Positions 7,301-13,431 of a stretch of DNA of 13,431 nucleotides are shown here, one piece after another (within the stretch, counting starts at the first letter, position 1; every line of letters starts with the position of its first letter). The notes beneath the pieces were generated by a model. That model did not search any database. It had not been told where the DNA came from and worked only from the letters and a program-made list of their open reading frames with translations. Location of the stretch: NCBI GenBank assembly GCA_031284065.1, contig JAITAP010000214.1:1-13431 (forward strand), given 5' to 3'. This stretch comes from Prevotellaceae bacterium (lineage in GTDB: Bacteria > Bacteroidota > Bacteroidia > Bacteroidales > UBA932). Made by a program: the position numbers and the translations under genes.

Positions 7301-10300
7301 AGCCCACGAGCCGTTGGCCCGAAGCGTTGACAAAAGCCCCTCAGCTTCGGCGTTGAGTGCGCTTACGTCCTCCACTTTTTCCCACTCGGCCTCCCGTATA
7401 CTTTGCATAATCACCTCTTCGACCTCAACGCTCTGCGCGTCGGCGGGAGGCAGCGTTGGGATGCGCACCTCAGTAACGCTGTTCCAGTTTTCTCCGCCCG
7501 CAGAGTTGCTGTTGCATACTATCCTCACGTACCGCGCCCGCTGCGACGGAAAGGTATATCGCTCCATTTCGGCGGTCAGCCCGCTGGATTTGCCGTCTGA
7601 AAGTACTTTGGTAAAGGTGGCATTGTCCAAAGAAAGCTCAACGTCGAAGTACGCCGTCCGCTGGTTTCCCAGATGGAAAGCTATATCCACCGCCCAAACG
7701 CTGTCTTCCCGCTGCAAATCGTACTTTATCCACTGCCCAAAACCGGCTTGCGCCCAGCGGGTGCTCAGGTCATTGTCAACGGTATTGGCTGGCGGATTTC
7801 CGCTCTGGTTGCCGATGGCGGTAACCGTAACCTGCGGCGCAGGCGGCGTAAGCGGCACGGGGTAAACGAATACTTTGCCCGCTGTGGGGTCAACAAAATT
7901 GTCGTCCGCGCTTTTGACGTTGCTTGCAAAAAGCGTGTAGCGACCGTAGTCCAGCGCTTGACCAAGCGTGAGCGTTACCGTCCTTGCGCCGCTAAGCTCC
8001 GCAGCCGCTGCGGTAACGCCGTTGACGCTGTAGCTTGCCGTCGTTTTGGCGGAAAGCGTATCAAGTTCCCTGTCAAATGTTACCTCCAGATGGGTAGCGT
8101 CTTTCAGGCTCACCGCCTCCAGCTCCAAAGGCTCTGCGGGGATTTCGGGCATATCGCCGGAGGCCAGCTTCACCACCTCGCTCGCGGCTAAAAGGAACGC
8201 GCCTACGCCAAAATCGACGGAGCCACTCGCAAGCTGGCTAACCGGAATGGGCTTTTCGCCTACGTTTTGCGTAAACTTCAAATCGCCATTCGGCTGCACG
8301 GCGATGGTAGCCAAGCCCTCCCAAGCCTTAGCCACTACGGGCAGGTATTCGTCCCTATCCAGCAAGCCTGCATTGATACCCCAAGCTATGCCGTAGGCAA
8401 ACAGCGCCGTCCCGCTGGTTTCCGGTCCGGGCTCATCGCGCTCATCATCCAAATTCATGTTCCAGAATCCGTCATCCCTTTGGCGGCTCTTCAGCGCGGC
8501 AGCCATCTTTGTCAAAATGCTGATGTACTCCTGCCGGTGCGCGTCGGTTGCCGGCAGCAGCTGGAGCGTACGCGTCATGGCGGCTATCGCCCAGCCGTTG
8601 CCCCGCGACCAGTACACATTTTTGCCGTTTGGCGATTGCTTGGGAACGTCCACGCTCGAATCGTAAGGATCTTTCTTGGGCGGCACGCTGGGCTGAAAGC
8701 CCCAATCGCGCCACCAGAGCCCGTCCGCTTCGTTAAACAGGCCGCAGTGCGCTTCGTACCCGCTGAGAATGGGGCCTCTGCCGTACTGGGTTTGGTAATC
8801 TACCGGCCACAGGTTGGCGCGGGCAGGCACAACTATCAGGCTGTCGCGGAGGTGAGAGAACAGGGCGTACATTTTGTCGTAGTACCTTGCGTCGTTATAA
8901 ACCGTTCCCAGCCGCGCAAGCGTAGGCATTGCCATAAGCATGGCGTCTATCCACCACCAGTCGTCCGACTTTGGGTTGTTGGCTATCCGGTAGTCTATGG
9001 CGGCTTTGATGGCCTCTATTTTTTTCGGGTCTTTGACAGCGTCCATGCGGTAGAGGTCAATGTACGTTTGGCCGCAGGTGTGGTTGTCTGCGTCGCCGGT
9101 GCTTGGCCCGCCGCTTACCGCCCAATTGTTGGTTGTAGCCCACAGGTTGGCGTACTTCAGGTACGACTTTTCGGGGTAAACCTTATAAAAGTCGATATTT
9201 CCGGCGTTATACACCGACCTTGCCCACAGGTTATTCCCCGGCGACGTGTTTTTGGCTATCCATGCGTTATTTACGCCCACAGCCGTGTTTACCACCTCTG
9301 CCTTTGTGGGAAACGCTTTGCAGAGCGGCTTTGCGGCGGCCTCCTTGAGCTGCCTCAGCGCGTTAAACCAGTCGTTATCGGTGGCGTATCTTCCGGTGGG
9401 AAAGACATTCCACCCGCCGCCAAAGTAGTAGGTAAACTCCGTGCCCACCACGTAGTCGGACATGATAACCAGATGGTCGCTCACGTCGTCGCTCACCGTA
9501 GTAACTCCGGGCATGTAAACGCCCTCGAATACGCGGGCGTTGGGCGAGGTTACGGTTCCTTCGCTCTTGCTCTCGGCAAAGCCGATGAGGTTAGGCTCAG
9601 ACTTAAAAATTTGCGGATTGGCGTTGCCGAACTTGGCCGCCGAATGTTTATAAATGCCCGCCGCCAGCTTCATTGCCTTTACCTTTCCCTTGTACTTCAC
9701 CACAGCTTTGTTGAGCAAGCCGTTGGCGTTGGTGGTTATGCGGACGGTTTTTGTGTAAAAGTCGCCGTCAACCTCCACGTTGTTGTAGGTGAGCAAAAAC
9801 TCCGTGCGGAGAGGACCACTGGCAATTAGCCGGTACTCATCGTACGGGTTGTGCAGCCACAGCTTGCTGTTGGCGTAAGCCGCAACGCCGCCGCCGCCCA
9901 AAGTTTTGCCGTCCACCGAGTAGGCGTCCACCCCTTCCGGTTGCTCCGAGTGGTAGTCGGCATAAGTGTACATTTTATCAATAATCGGGCTGTCCTGCTT
10001 TTTCAGCCACAAGTCCACCCCGTTGGCGGTGTTGGGCTCTGAGGCGAGCAATTTCTTGCTGTACATGCGGTAGGCCGCCAAATCATTTTCCCATGCAGCG
10101 TCGTCGTAGCGGGCGGCGACCTGTCGGCCGTACGTTTTGGCAGCCGCTGCCGTCGGCGTACCCGCTTTCAGCGTGTAGGAAGCCGTTGAGGAGGCGTTCA
10201 CGGTGGCTTGGAAAATAATTTTCTTTTCGGCGGGCAAAGCCTGATAGGGTACCACAGCGTTGCTCTCATCGTACAGCGCCAGCGAAGACAGCGACCCAAA

Positions 10301-10474
10301 GACTTCGGGGGCAACGGAAACTTCCACCACTTCGTTGACCCGATTGAACGCAGCTGAATTTTTCAGCGTAAACACAGCGCTTGCCTGCGCAAAAAGAAAC
10401 GCAGGGCAACAGCAAAGCGTGCACAACAGCAGGAGCGACCTTACATTCGGCGCTTTTGCAGGTATTTTTTTCAT
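4358..10474 (-). CDS. Giant secreted polysaccharide lyase: DUF4861-GH105-F5/8C-PL8-CBM96-like fusion with C-terminal sorting domain
   Basis: This 2038-residue protein has a signal peptide (1-30, cleavage near FLFAQ/A) and no convincing lipobox. In order: DUF4861-like region (~33-398); GH105 (~405-773), with candidate catalytic D510 in DWWWIDAM, WSRGNGW (622-628) and ETSGT (685-689); Ig-like domain (782-872); F5/8 type C domain (882-1006); PL8 lyase (~1020-1700); DNRLRE/CBM96-like domain (1716-1886); another beta domain (1887-1972); T9SS type A-like sorting domain (1983-2038, LYNMQGQEV...GVYIV). The PL8 part keeps N1175, H1225 and Y1234 in QHGPQFYTGGYG, R1288 and R1292 in GRGLAR, and E1371 or E1376. 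Such lyases cleave uronic-acid polysaccharides (chondroitin, hyaluronan, xanthan) by beta-elimination; GH105 removes the resulting unsaturated uronyl residue. The pairing implies sequential action outside the cell. Substrate is not determinable here. It starts 98 bp after the DoxX-like gene, so co-transcription is possible. Domain families are confident; DUF4861 and secretion route are less so. Confidence 0.9.
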   Translation of the reverse strand: MKKIPAKAPNVRSLLLLCTLCCCPAFLFAQASAVFTLKNSAAFNRVNEVVEVSVAPEVFGSLSSLALYDESNAVVPYQALPAEKKIIFQATVNASSTASYTLKAGTPTAAAAKTYGRQVAARYDDAAWENDLAAYRMYSKKLLASEPNTANGVDLWLKKQDSPIIDKMYTYADYHSEQPEGVDAYSVDGKTLGGGGVAAYANSKLWLHNPYDEYRLIASGPLRTEFLLTYNNVEVDGDFYTKTVRITTNANGLLNKAVVKYKGKVKAMKLAAGIYKHSAAKFGNANPQIFKSEPNLIGFAESKSEGTVTSPNARVFEGVYMPGVTTVSDDVSDHLVIMSDYVVGTEFTYYFGGGWNVFPTGRYATDNDWFNALRQLKEAAAKPLCKAFPTKAEVVNTAVGVNNAWIAKNTSPGNNLWARSVYNAGNIDFYKVYPEKSYLKYANLWATTNNWAVSGGPSTGDADNHTCGQTYIDLYRMDAVKDPKKIEAIKAAIDYRIANNPKSDDWWWIDAMLMAMPTLARLGTVYNDARYYDKMYALFSHLRDSLIVVPARANLWPVDYQTQYGRGPILSGYEAHCGLFNEADGLWWRDWGFQPSVPPKKDPYDSSVDVPKQSPNGKNVYWSRGNGWAIAAMTRTLQLLPATDAHRQEYISILTKMAAALKSRQRDDGFWNMNLDDERDEPGPETSGTALFAYGIAWGINAGLLDRDEYLPVVAKAWEGLATIAVQPNGDLKFTQNVGEKPIPVSQLASGSVDFGVGAFLLAASEVVKLASGDMPEIPAEPLELEAVSLKDATHLEVTFDRELDTLSAKTTASYSVNGVTAAAAELSGARTVTLTLGQALDYGRYTLFASNVKSADDNFVDPTAGKVFVYPVPLTPPAPQVTVTAIGNQSGNPPANTVDNDLSTRWAQAGFGQWIKYDLQREDSVWAVDIAFHLGNQRTAYFDVELSLDNATFTKVLSDGKSSGLTAEMERYTFPSQRARYVRIVCNSNSAGGENWNSVTEVRIPTLPPADAQSVEVEEVIMQSIREAEWEKVEDVSALNAEAEGLLSTLRANGSWADIPYDSREQTNWEPVNHLDRLKKLALAYTLSTSSCAGNSDLHAKISAALDYWHTSDPRSSNWYMQQIGCPQRVGVILILMRAGAVPLPDGLENKMTQRMKDIGGRPDQSGSQGTGANKIDIATHWIYRACLTKNAADLAFGAQQVYLPIELTTATEGLQHDLSIMQHGPQFYTGGYGSSFAGNVVNIAVCLRETPYAMSGEKLNLLTRFVRESYMRIIRGKYFLYNVLGRGLARPDALDQSSLAGLFGKTKFLDPSNAALYDSAVVRLKGTAHGGYGLERKHTHFFCADYTLYTSPEYTFDVRTVSTRTYRNENGNGENLKGYFLADGATAIAVDGDEYVDIFPVWEWTKIPGVTAPQKTSIPKPAEWGTFGTSGFAGGVTDSVYGASAYALNDQSNGVNTAAKKAWFFFGKEIVCLGAGIQSSAAEQISTTVNQCLLKGAVTVSLGGAETVAAAGGSYDYRSAGWIHHNKVGYIFPQGGTLKLETREQQGSWSAINTAYTGSVTKSVFKLWFDHAVKPSGGSYAYIVLPNVDASGVKSYSASDVEILANTDSVQAVRHKAQGMVQAIFYKAATLAASGFTLRTDKACAVMLKNVAAASVKVHVADPSQSASTLKLRFSSTALPDERELECALPQPPCKGASASFTIDIYTPGPAVTAEVVAFAAIEDAFVRGGYVNQGQNPIIEVKEDNGDDYRRHAYLKFSLSNIRPDSVEKVELALSIESAGTRIAYTEWLFSRVSDDSWTETGILWTNKPAPDSPPIDTVAGFAAGEVVVDVTELILQEIANGDSVLTIQIRSTKRDDGTTWVNFHSREASDAAKRPQLRVEKKVNAVAVSFSVSPGVTVIYPPVGSPCRVLYGGSLTLRFTVDSGYENPEVTAGGAPHPLDAPDAAGVYTATIPNLTSDIAIGITAAVVAVVPPPTPPATGIADVAANDPVVKTELYNMQGQEVREILLPGVYIVKKRHASGKVTVAKELRTPQR

Positions 10475-10572
10475 GATTAAAAAGGTATGAATGAAATTGT
10501 ACGTTGTTTTCTTGGAATTTATTTTTTACAAAGGAAGACTAAAGGAAGCTTCCGCTAATTCAAAAACCTCTC

Positions 10573-11823
10573 TCACCGCCTTGCGGGCTTTCTCTTGCAG
10601 CCGGGCAAAACGAGCAGGAGCAGCGCGGCTACGCAGGCAAGGATGTACGCATAGCCTGCGGCGCTTTCACCGGTTTGGCGGAGCATGTTGAGGTTGTTTG
10701 CCAGCGGGTTTTCGCCAAAAGCCTCTGCCGGCGGAATATCGCGGTGGCTCCACTTGCCCGCCACCGTGCCGCGGTACAGCAGCGCCAGCCCCGGATGCGC
10801 GCGCACCATCGATTTGAGCGTGGTTTCGTCCGCGCTGCAAAAGTCAAAGTTGAGCGCGTGCTTCTTGCCGAACTCCTCTGCGTAGCCCTGCGTGGACGAG
10901 GTGAGGCCAAGAAACGTGTAGCCCTTGCTCGCGGCAAAGGCGGCGAGGCTCTTTATCCGCCCCCAGTCGCACTCGTCCGCCTTTTCCAGCTTGGGCGCAA
11001 CCAGCAAAAAGGCGTACTCTGCCGTCAGCACATCATCCGTAATATCGCCGTCCGTGTAGTGGGTAATGGAAAAGTTGTGCACCGGCGGCGTGTAGCCCTT
11101 TTTCACCAGCGTCGATTTGCTATCGACAAACACCCACGTGCTGTCCTGCCAGGGGAAGTCGGTATCGGAAAATTCCTGCTCCTTGCCGTCTTTGGCGTAG
11201 ATGAGCGTCGTGCTGTACTCGTCGTGCGGCGCGCCTTCGGGGATGGACATGGCCGTGGGGAGGTGTTGCCCCACGTGGTAGGGCATGAAGTCGAGCGGCG
11301 GGAGATGCTTGTAGCAGTGCGACGACAGCGCAAACGCGCCGGCAAAGAACAGCGCAACGTACAGCCACTCCAGCGGTGCGCCGACAAAGCTCCTGTACTT
11401 GTTGCGGGCGCTGAAAATAGCGAGCGTAGGCACAAAAAGAATCAGGTTTTTGAAAAACGTTTGCCAGTTGGTCAGCTTAATGGCGTCGCCAAAGCAGCCG
11501 CAGTCCGACACGGGGTTGAAGATTGCCAAAGCAAGCGTAAGCGCGGTGTAGAACGACATGAAAAGCATCAGCGCCCACGAAGCAAGCTTCATGCGTACGC
11601 CCATGAGGAGGCACAACCCAATGGCTATCTCTACGGCATTTTGCAGTACGCCCAGGTAAAGCGCGGCCGGCTCAAAAAAATTCATGCCAAAAGCCTCAAG
11701 GTATTCGGCAATCTTGTAGGTTGACCCCAGCGGGTCGATGGCTTTTACGAAGCCCGAAAATACGAATAGCGCCCCCACCGGCAGGCGGCAAATGGTAACT
11801 CCTGTGCGTGCAACTCTGTTCAT
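10573..11823 (-). CDS. DoxX/MauE-type membrane protein with periplasmic thioredoxin-like domain (BT_3928-like)
   Basis: This 416-residue membrane protein has hydrophobic segments near 8-28, 53-77, 79-102, 122-138 and 151-168. A large soluble part (~170-387) and one last helix (388-407) follow. The first helices look like the DoxX/MauE family, and SDCGCFGD at 106-113 is a MauE-like cysteine pair (C108, C110) beside a membrane segment. The stretch around 329-365, with PGLALLYRGTVAGKWSH, resembles the end of a thioredoxin fold, but no CxxC is present there. It matches a family I recall as BT_3928, often encoded near folP and tpiA in Bacteroidales. Function is unproven; a role in disulfide or electron transfer is inferred from the cysteines. 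Its ATG overlaps the tmk stop codon (ATGA), so translation is likely coupled to tmk. Confidence 0.85.
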   Translation of the reverse strand: MNRVARTGVTICRLPVGALFVFSGFVKAIDPLGSTYKIAEYLEAFGMNFFEPAALYLGVLQNAVEIAIGLCLLMGVRMKLASWALMLFMSFYTALTLALAIFNPVSDCGCFGDAIKLTNWQTFFKNLILFVPTLAIFSARNKYRSFVGAPLEWLYVALFFAGAFALSSHCYKHLPPLDFMPYHVGQHLPTAMSIPEGAPHDEYSTTLIYAKDGKEQEFSDTDFPWQDSTWVFVDSKSTLVKKGYTPPVHNFSITHYTDGDITDDVLTAEYAFLLVAPKLEKADECDWGRIKSLAAFAASKGYTFLGLTSSTQGYAEEFGKKHALNFDFCSADETTLKSMVRAHPGLALLYRGTVAGKWSHRDIPPAEAFGENPLANNLNMLRQTGESAAGYAYILACVAALLLLVLPGCKRKPARR

Positions 11824-12497
11824 GGAAAATTGATTTTATTGATTATTTTACTAAACGTGCCGTCGGGCTCCAGCATTTCGCCTTGCTCCGAGTAGCAGGT
11901 GATGATACAAAAATCAGGGTCGAGCGTTTGCTGCGCAAGGTACACGCTACGCACCCTTTGCTGAAAGTCAAGGTCGGCTTCGTGTATATCCTCCTTTCCG
12001 TCGAGGTACTGCCGGTCGTCGCCGTCCCTGCGCCCCGAAAGTTTTTCCTGCGTAAACGAAAAGGGCACGTCCAAAAACAAGCTCAGCTGCGGCTTGGGAA
12101 TTTTGAAGCGCTCGTACTCGAGGTGCAAAATCCACTCGCGCAGCTTGCCGCGCTCGCCGGCGTCGGACAGCTTGGCGCACTGAAACGCAACGTTGGAGTA
12201 CACGTAGCGGTCAACAATCACAAAATATCCCTCCTCTATCCAGCCTCTTATCTCGTCGGCGGCGGCGCGGCGGTCTTCGGCGTAGAGGAGCGCCACAAGG
12301 TAGGGGTTTACTTCGTCAATTTTTCCCAAGTCGCCGCGCAGAAATCTTGCAATCAGCTCTCCCCAGATTTTAGATGTTATTTGCGGAAAATGCAGGTACT
12401 TGCAGCGCGCGCCAAGGCGCTGCAACCGCTGTTGCAGCAGCGCAACCTGCGTAGATTTTCCCGCGCCGTCAAGTCCCTCTATGGCAATAAAATTCAT
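11820..12497 (-). CDS. tmk: Thymidylate kinase
   Basis: This 225-residue enzyme phosphorylates dTMP to dTDP with ATP, an essential step of dTTP supply in the cytoplasm. Visible motifs are the P-loop GLDGAGKST (8-16), HFP (36-38), the DRY box (96-98) followed by SNVAFQ (101-106), and a LID-type region around 154-172 containing GRRDGDDRQYL. RFLRGDLG (51-58) and EDIHEAD (169-175) are typical of the Bacteroidales form as I remember it. The frame stays open upstream to 12770, but the start at 12497 places MNFIAIEGLDGAGKST at the N-terminus, as in the family, and avoids overlap with folP. The gene is the first of a likely operon with the DoxX-like gene and is divergent from folP. Confidence 0.97.
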   Translation of the reverse strand: MNFIAIEGLDGAGKSTQVALLQQRLQRLGARCKYLHFPQITSKIWGELIARFLRGDLGKIDEVNPYLVALLYAEDRRAAADEIRGWIEEGYFVIVDRYVYSNVAFQCAKLSDAGERGKLREWILHLEYERFKIPKPQLSLFLDVPFSFTQEKLSGRRDGDDRQYLDGKEDIHEADLDFQQRVRSVYLAQQTLDPDFCIITCYSEQGEMLEPDGTFSKIINKINFP

Positions 12498-12509
12498 GAG
12501 CGCTCTCAA

Positions 12510-12546
12510 AAAATGGGTAATTTTGTCCGCAAAATGAGTAACTTTG
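12510..12546 (+). repeat. Direct repeat of 16 bp at 21-bp period between tmk and folP
   Basis: AAAATGGGTAATTTTG at 12510-12525 is repeated as AAAATGAGTAACTTTG at 12531-12546, with two differences over 16 bases and exactly 21 bp (about two helical turns) between starts. Each copy ends in a match to the Bacteroidota -7 element (TAATTTTG and TAACTTTG) on the plus strand. It could be a duplicated promoter or a pair of protein-binding sites on one face of the helix. Confidence 0.65.
12539..12546 (+). promoter_or_regulatory. Candidate folP promoter, -7 element TAACTTTG
   Basis: TAACTTTG is a perfect match to TAnnTTTG and ends 30 bp before the folP ATG at 12577. A -33 TTTG at the expected spacing is not evident. 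The related TAATTTTG at 12518-12525 is an alternative. Confidence 0.5.
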
Positions 12547-12551
12547 CCCTG

Positions 12552-12559
12552 CAAAATTA
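12552..12559 (-). promoter_or_regulatory. Candidate tmk promoter, -7 element TAATTTTG (minus strand)
   Basis: Read on the minus strand, TAATTTTG matches TAnnTTTG perfectly, 54 bp upstream of the tmk ATG. A TTTG lies upstream but with a 14-bp spacer instead of the usual 19 or so, so the -33 element is doubtful. It is only 5 bp from the candidate folP -7 element on the opposite strand. Confidence 0.4.
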
Positions 12560-12576
12560 ACAAAAACCCCGCGCAA

Positions 12577-13431
12577 ATGGAAGATGACCGTCGTTTTTTG
12601 CAAAAAAAAACACACCTGCGCTGCGGCGCACAGCAGCTCGACCTTACAACGCCCGTCGTTATGGGCATTTTGAACGTTACCCCCGACTCTTTTTTTCCGG
12701 GCAGCCGCGCCGACTCCGCCGACGCTGTGGCGGCGCGTGCGTACAAAATGCTGAATGACGGCGCCGCCATTATCGACGTTGGGGCCTACTCCACGCGGCC
12801 GGGGGCAGACGCGGTGTCGCCGGCGGAAGAGCTGCGCCGCCTGTGCTTTGCGCTGGAAGTTGTGCGGGGCAAGTTTCCCCACGCTATCGTTTCCGTTGAT
12901 ACGTTCCGCGCAGCGGTCGTGCGCGAGGTCGTAGCGCAGTTTGGCGCGGTGATAGTCAACGACATTTCCGGCGGGCAGCTCGACGCGGAAATGTTTGAAG
13001 CCGCTGCCGAGCTCAGCCTCCCCTACGTGCTGATGCACATGCGCGGAACGCCGCAAACCATGCCGCAGCAAACGAGCTATGCCAACCTGATGGAGGAGGT
13101 AACGCTCTACCTGTCGGAAAAGGTGAACACGCTGCACGCCGCCGGCGTATCCGACGTTATCCTCGACCCCGGCTTCGGATTTGCCAAAACAACGGAGCAA
13201 AATTTTGAGCTGCTGGCGCGTATGGAAGAATTTGAAATTTTTGAGCTACCTTTGCTCGCCGGACTTTCGCGCAAGTCTATGGTGCAGCGAACGCTGAGCG
13301 TACCCCCGTCGGACGCGCTCAACGGCACCACCGCGCTCAACATGCTGGCGCTCGCCAAAGGCGCCGACATTCTCCGCGTGCACGACGTGAAGGAAGCCGT
13401 TGAGACGGTAAAGCTGTCGGCAGCGGCAAAA
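12577..13431 (+). CDS. folP: Dihydropteroate synthase, 3' end cut by window
   Basis: The 285 codons present encode nearly or fully the usual length of this enzyme, with no stop before the right edge. It condenses p-aminobenzoate with hydroxymethyl-dihydropterin diphosphate in folate synthesis and is the target of sulfonamides. Motifs in order: GILNVTPDSFF (30-40), DVGAYSTRPGA (67-77), SVDTFR (106-111), VNDISGG (127-133), VLMHMRGTP (151-159), ILDPGFGFAKT (195-205), AGLSRKSM (228-235) and RVHDV (267-271). All binding motifs look intact, and the SFFPGSR variant of loop 1 is compatible with chromosomal Bacteroidota forms. The ATG at 12577 leaves a 28-residue lead before the first barrel strand; no Shine-Dalgarno sequence is seen. 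In Bacteroidales I recall folP followed by a diadenylate cyclase gene, which would lie outside the window. Confidence 0.96.
   Translation, partial: MEDDRRFLQKKTHLRCGAQQLDLTTPVVMGILNVTPDSFFPGSRADSADAVAARAYKMLNDGAAIIDVGAYSTRPGADAVSPAEELRRLCFALEVVRGKFPHAIVSVDTFRAAVVREVVAQFGAVIVNDISGGQLDAEMFEAAAELSLPYVLMHMRGTPQTMPQQTSYANLMEEVTLYLSEKVNTLHAAGVSDVILDPGFGFAKTTEQNFELLARMEEFEIFELPLLAGLSRKSMVQRTLSVPPSDALNGTTALNMLALAKGADILRVHDVKEAVETVKLSAAAK

Noticed and set aside
10385..10474. Lipoprotein signal on the giant enzyme
   Set aside because: The signal peptide is cysteine-rich, but none of the cysteines is preceded by a proper lipobox, and a normal cleavage site after FLFAQ is better.
10480..10487. Own promoter for the giant enzyme (minus-strand TACCTTTT)
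   Set aside because: It sits only about 5 bp before the ATG, lacks a -33 element, and is too weak to call. Read-through from the gene upstream is equally possible.
10530..10553. AAAGGAAG direct repeat and GGAAGCTTCC palindrome between the DoxX-like gene and the giant enzyme
   Set aside because: They are short, have no loop or T-run for a terminator, and are plausible by chance.
12498..12770. Longer N-terminus for tmk up to 12770
   Set aside because: The extension overlaps folP on the other strand, and thymidylate kinases begin just before the P-loop, as with the start at 12497.
12469..13200. 243-residue minus-strand open frame
   Set aside because: It is antisense to folP, which has every dihydropteroate synthase motif.

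Overview
The window looks like a chromosomal segment of a fairly GC-rich member of the Bacteroidota, probably Bacteroidales. Four things point there. DnaE and thymidylate kinase are Bacteroidales-like. A DoxX/MauE-type membrane protein resembles a family I know from Bacteroides as BT_3928. The giant secreted enzyme ends in what looks like a type IX secretion (T9SS) sorting domain. Candidate promoters fit the Bacteroidota -7 consensus TAnnTTTG, and starts lack Shine-Dalgarno sequences. I cannot name a genus.

Layout, left to right. Bases 1-406 carry no gene. They hold 70-bp tandem units, each with two hairpins, then inverted and diverged copies of the same unit, then a ten-unit heptanucleotide array. 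Bases 407-4096 (minus) encode DnaE, the replicative polymerase alpha subunit. Bases 4097-4357 are non-coding, with a probable dnaE promoter, a G8 tract, a hairpin and a 20-22 bp tandem repeat. Bases 4358-10474 (minus) encode a 2038-residue secreted enzyme. It combines a DUF4861-like domain, a GH105-type unsaturated uronyl hydrolase, an Ig-like domain, an F5/8-type C domain, a complete PL8 polysaccharide lyase, a DNRLRE/CBM96-like domain, another beta domain and a C-terminal sorting domain. Bases 10573-11823 (minus) encode the BT_3928-like membrane protein, overlapping by 4 bp the end of tmk (11820-12497, minus). folP (12577 to the right edge, plus) runs divergently from tmk, and its 3' end is cut by the window.

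How the genes work together. dnaE, tmk and folP are housekeeping genes for DNA replication, dTTP supply and folate synthesis. tmk and folP share a 79-bp divergent control region in which the candidate -7 elements almost touch. The notable accessory gene is the giant enzyme. A PL8 lyase cuts a uronic-acid polysaccharide and leaves 4,5-unsaturated uronyl ends. A GH105 hydrolase removes such residues. Having both on one secreted chain suggests a self-contained machine that makes and then consumes the unsaturated ends. No SusC/SusD pair, sulfatase or regulator accompanies it here. Antisense open frames across the large genes are GC-driven shadows and are not annotated.
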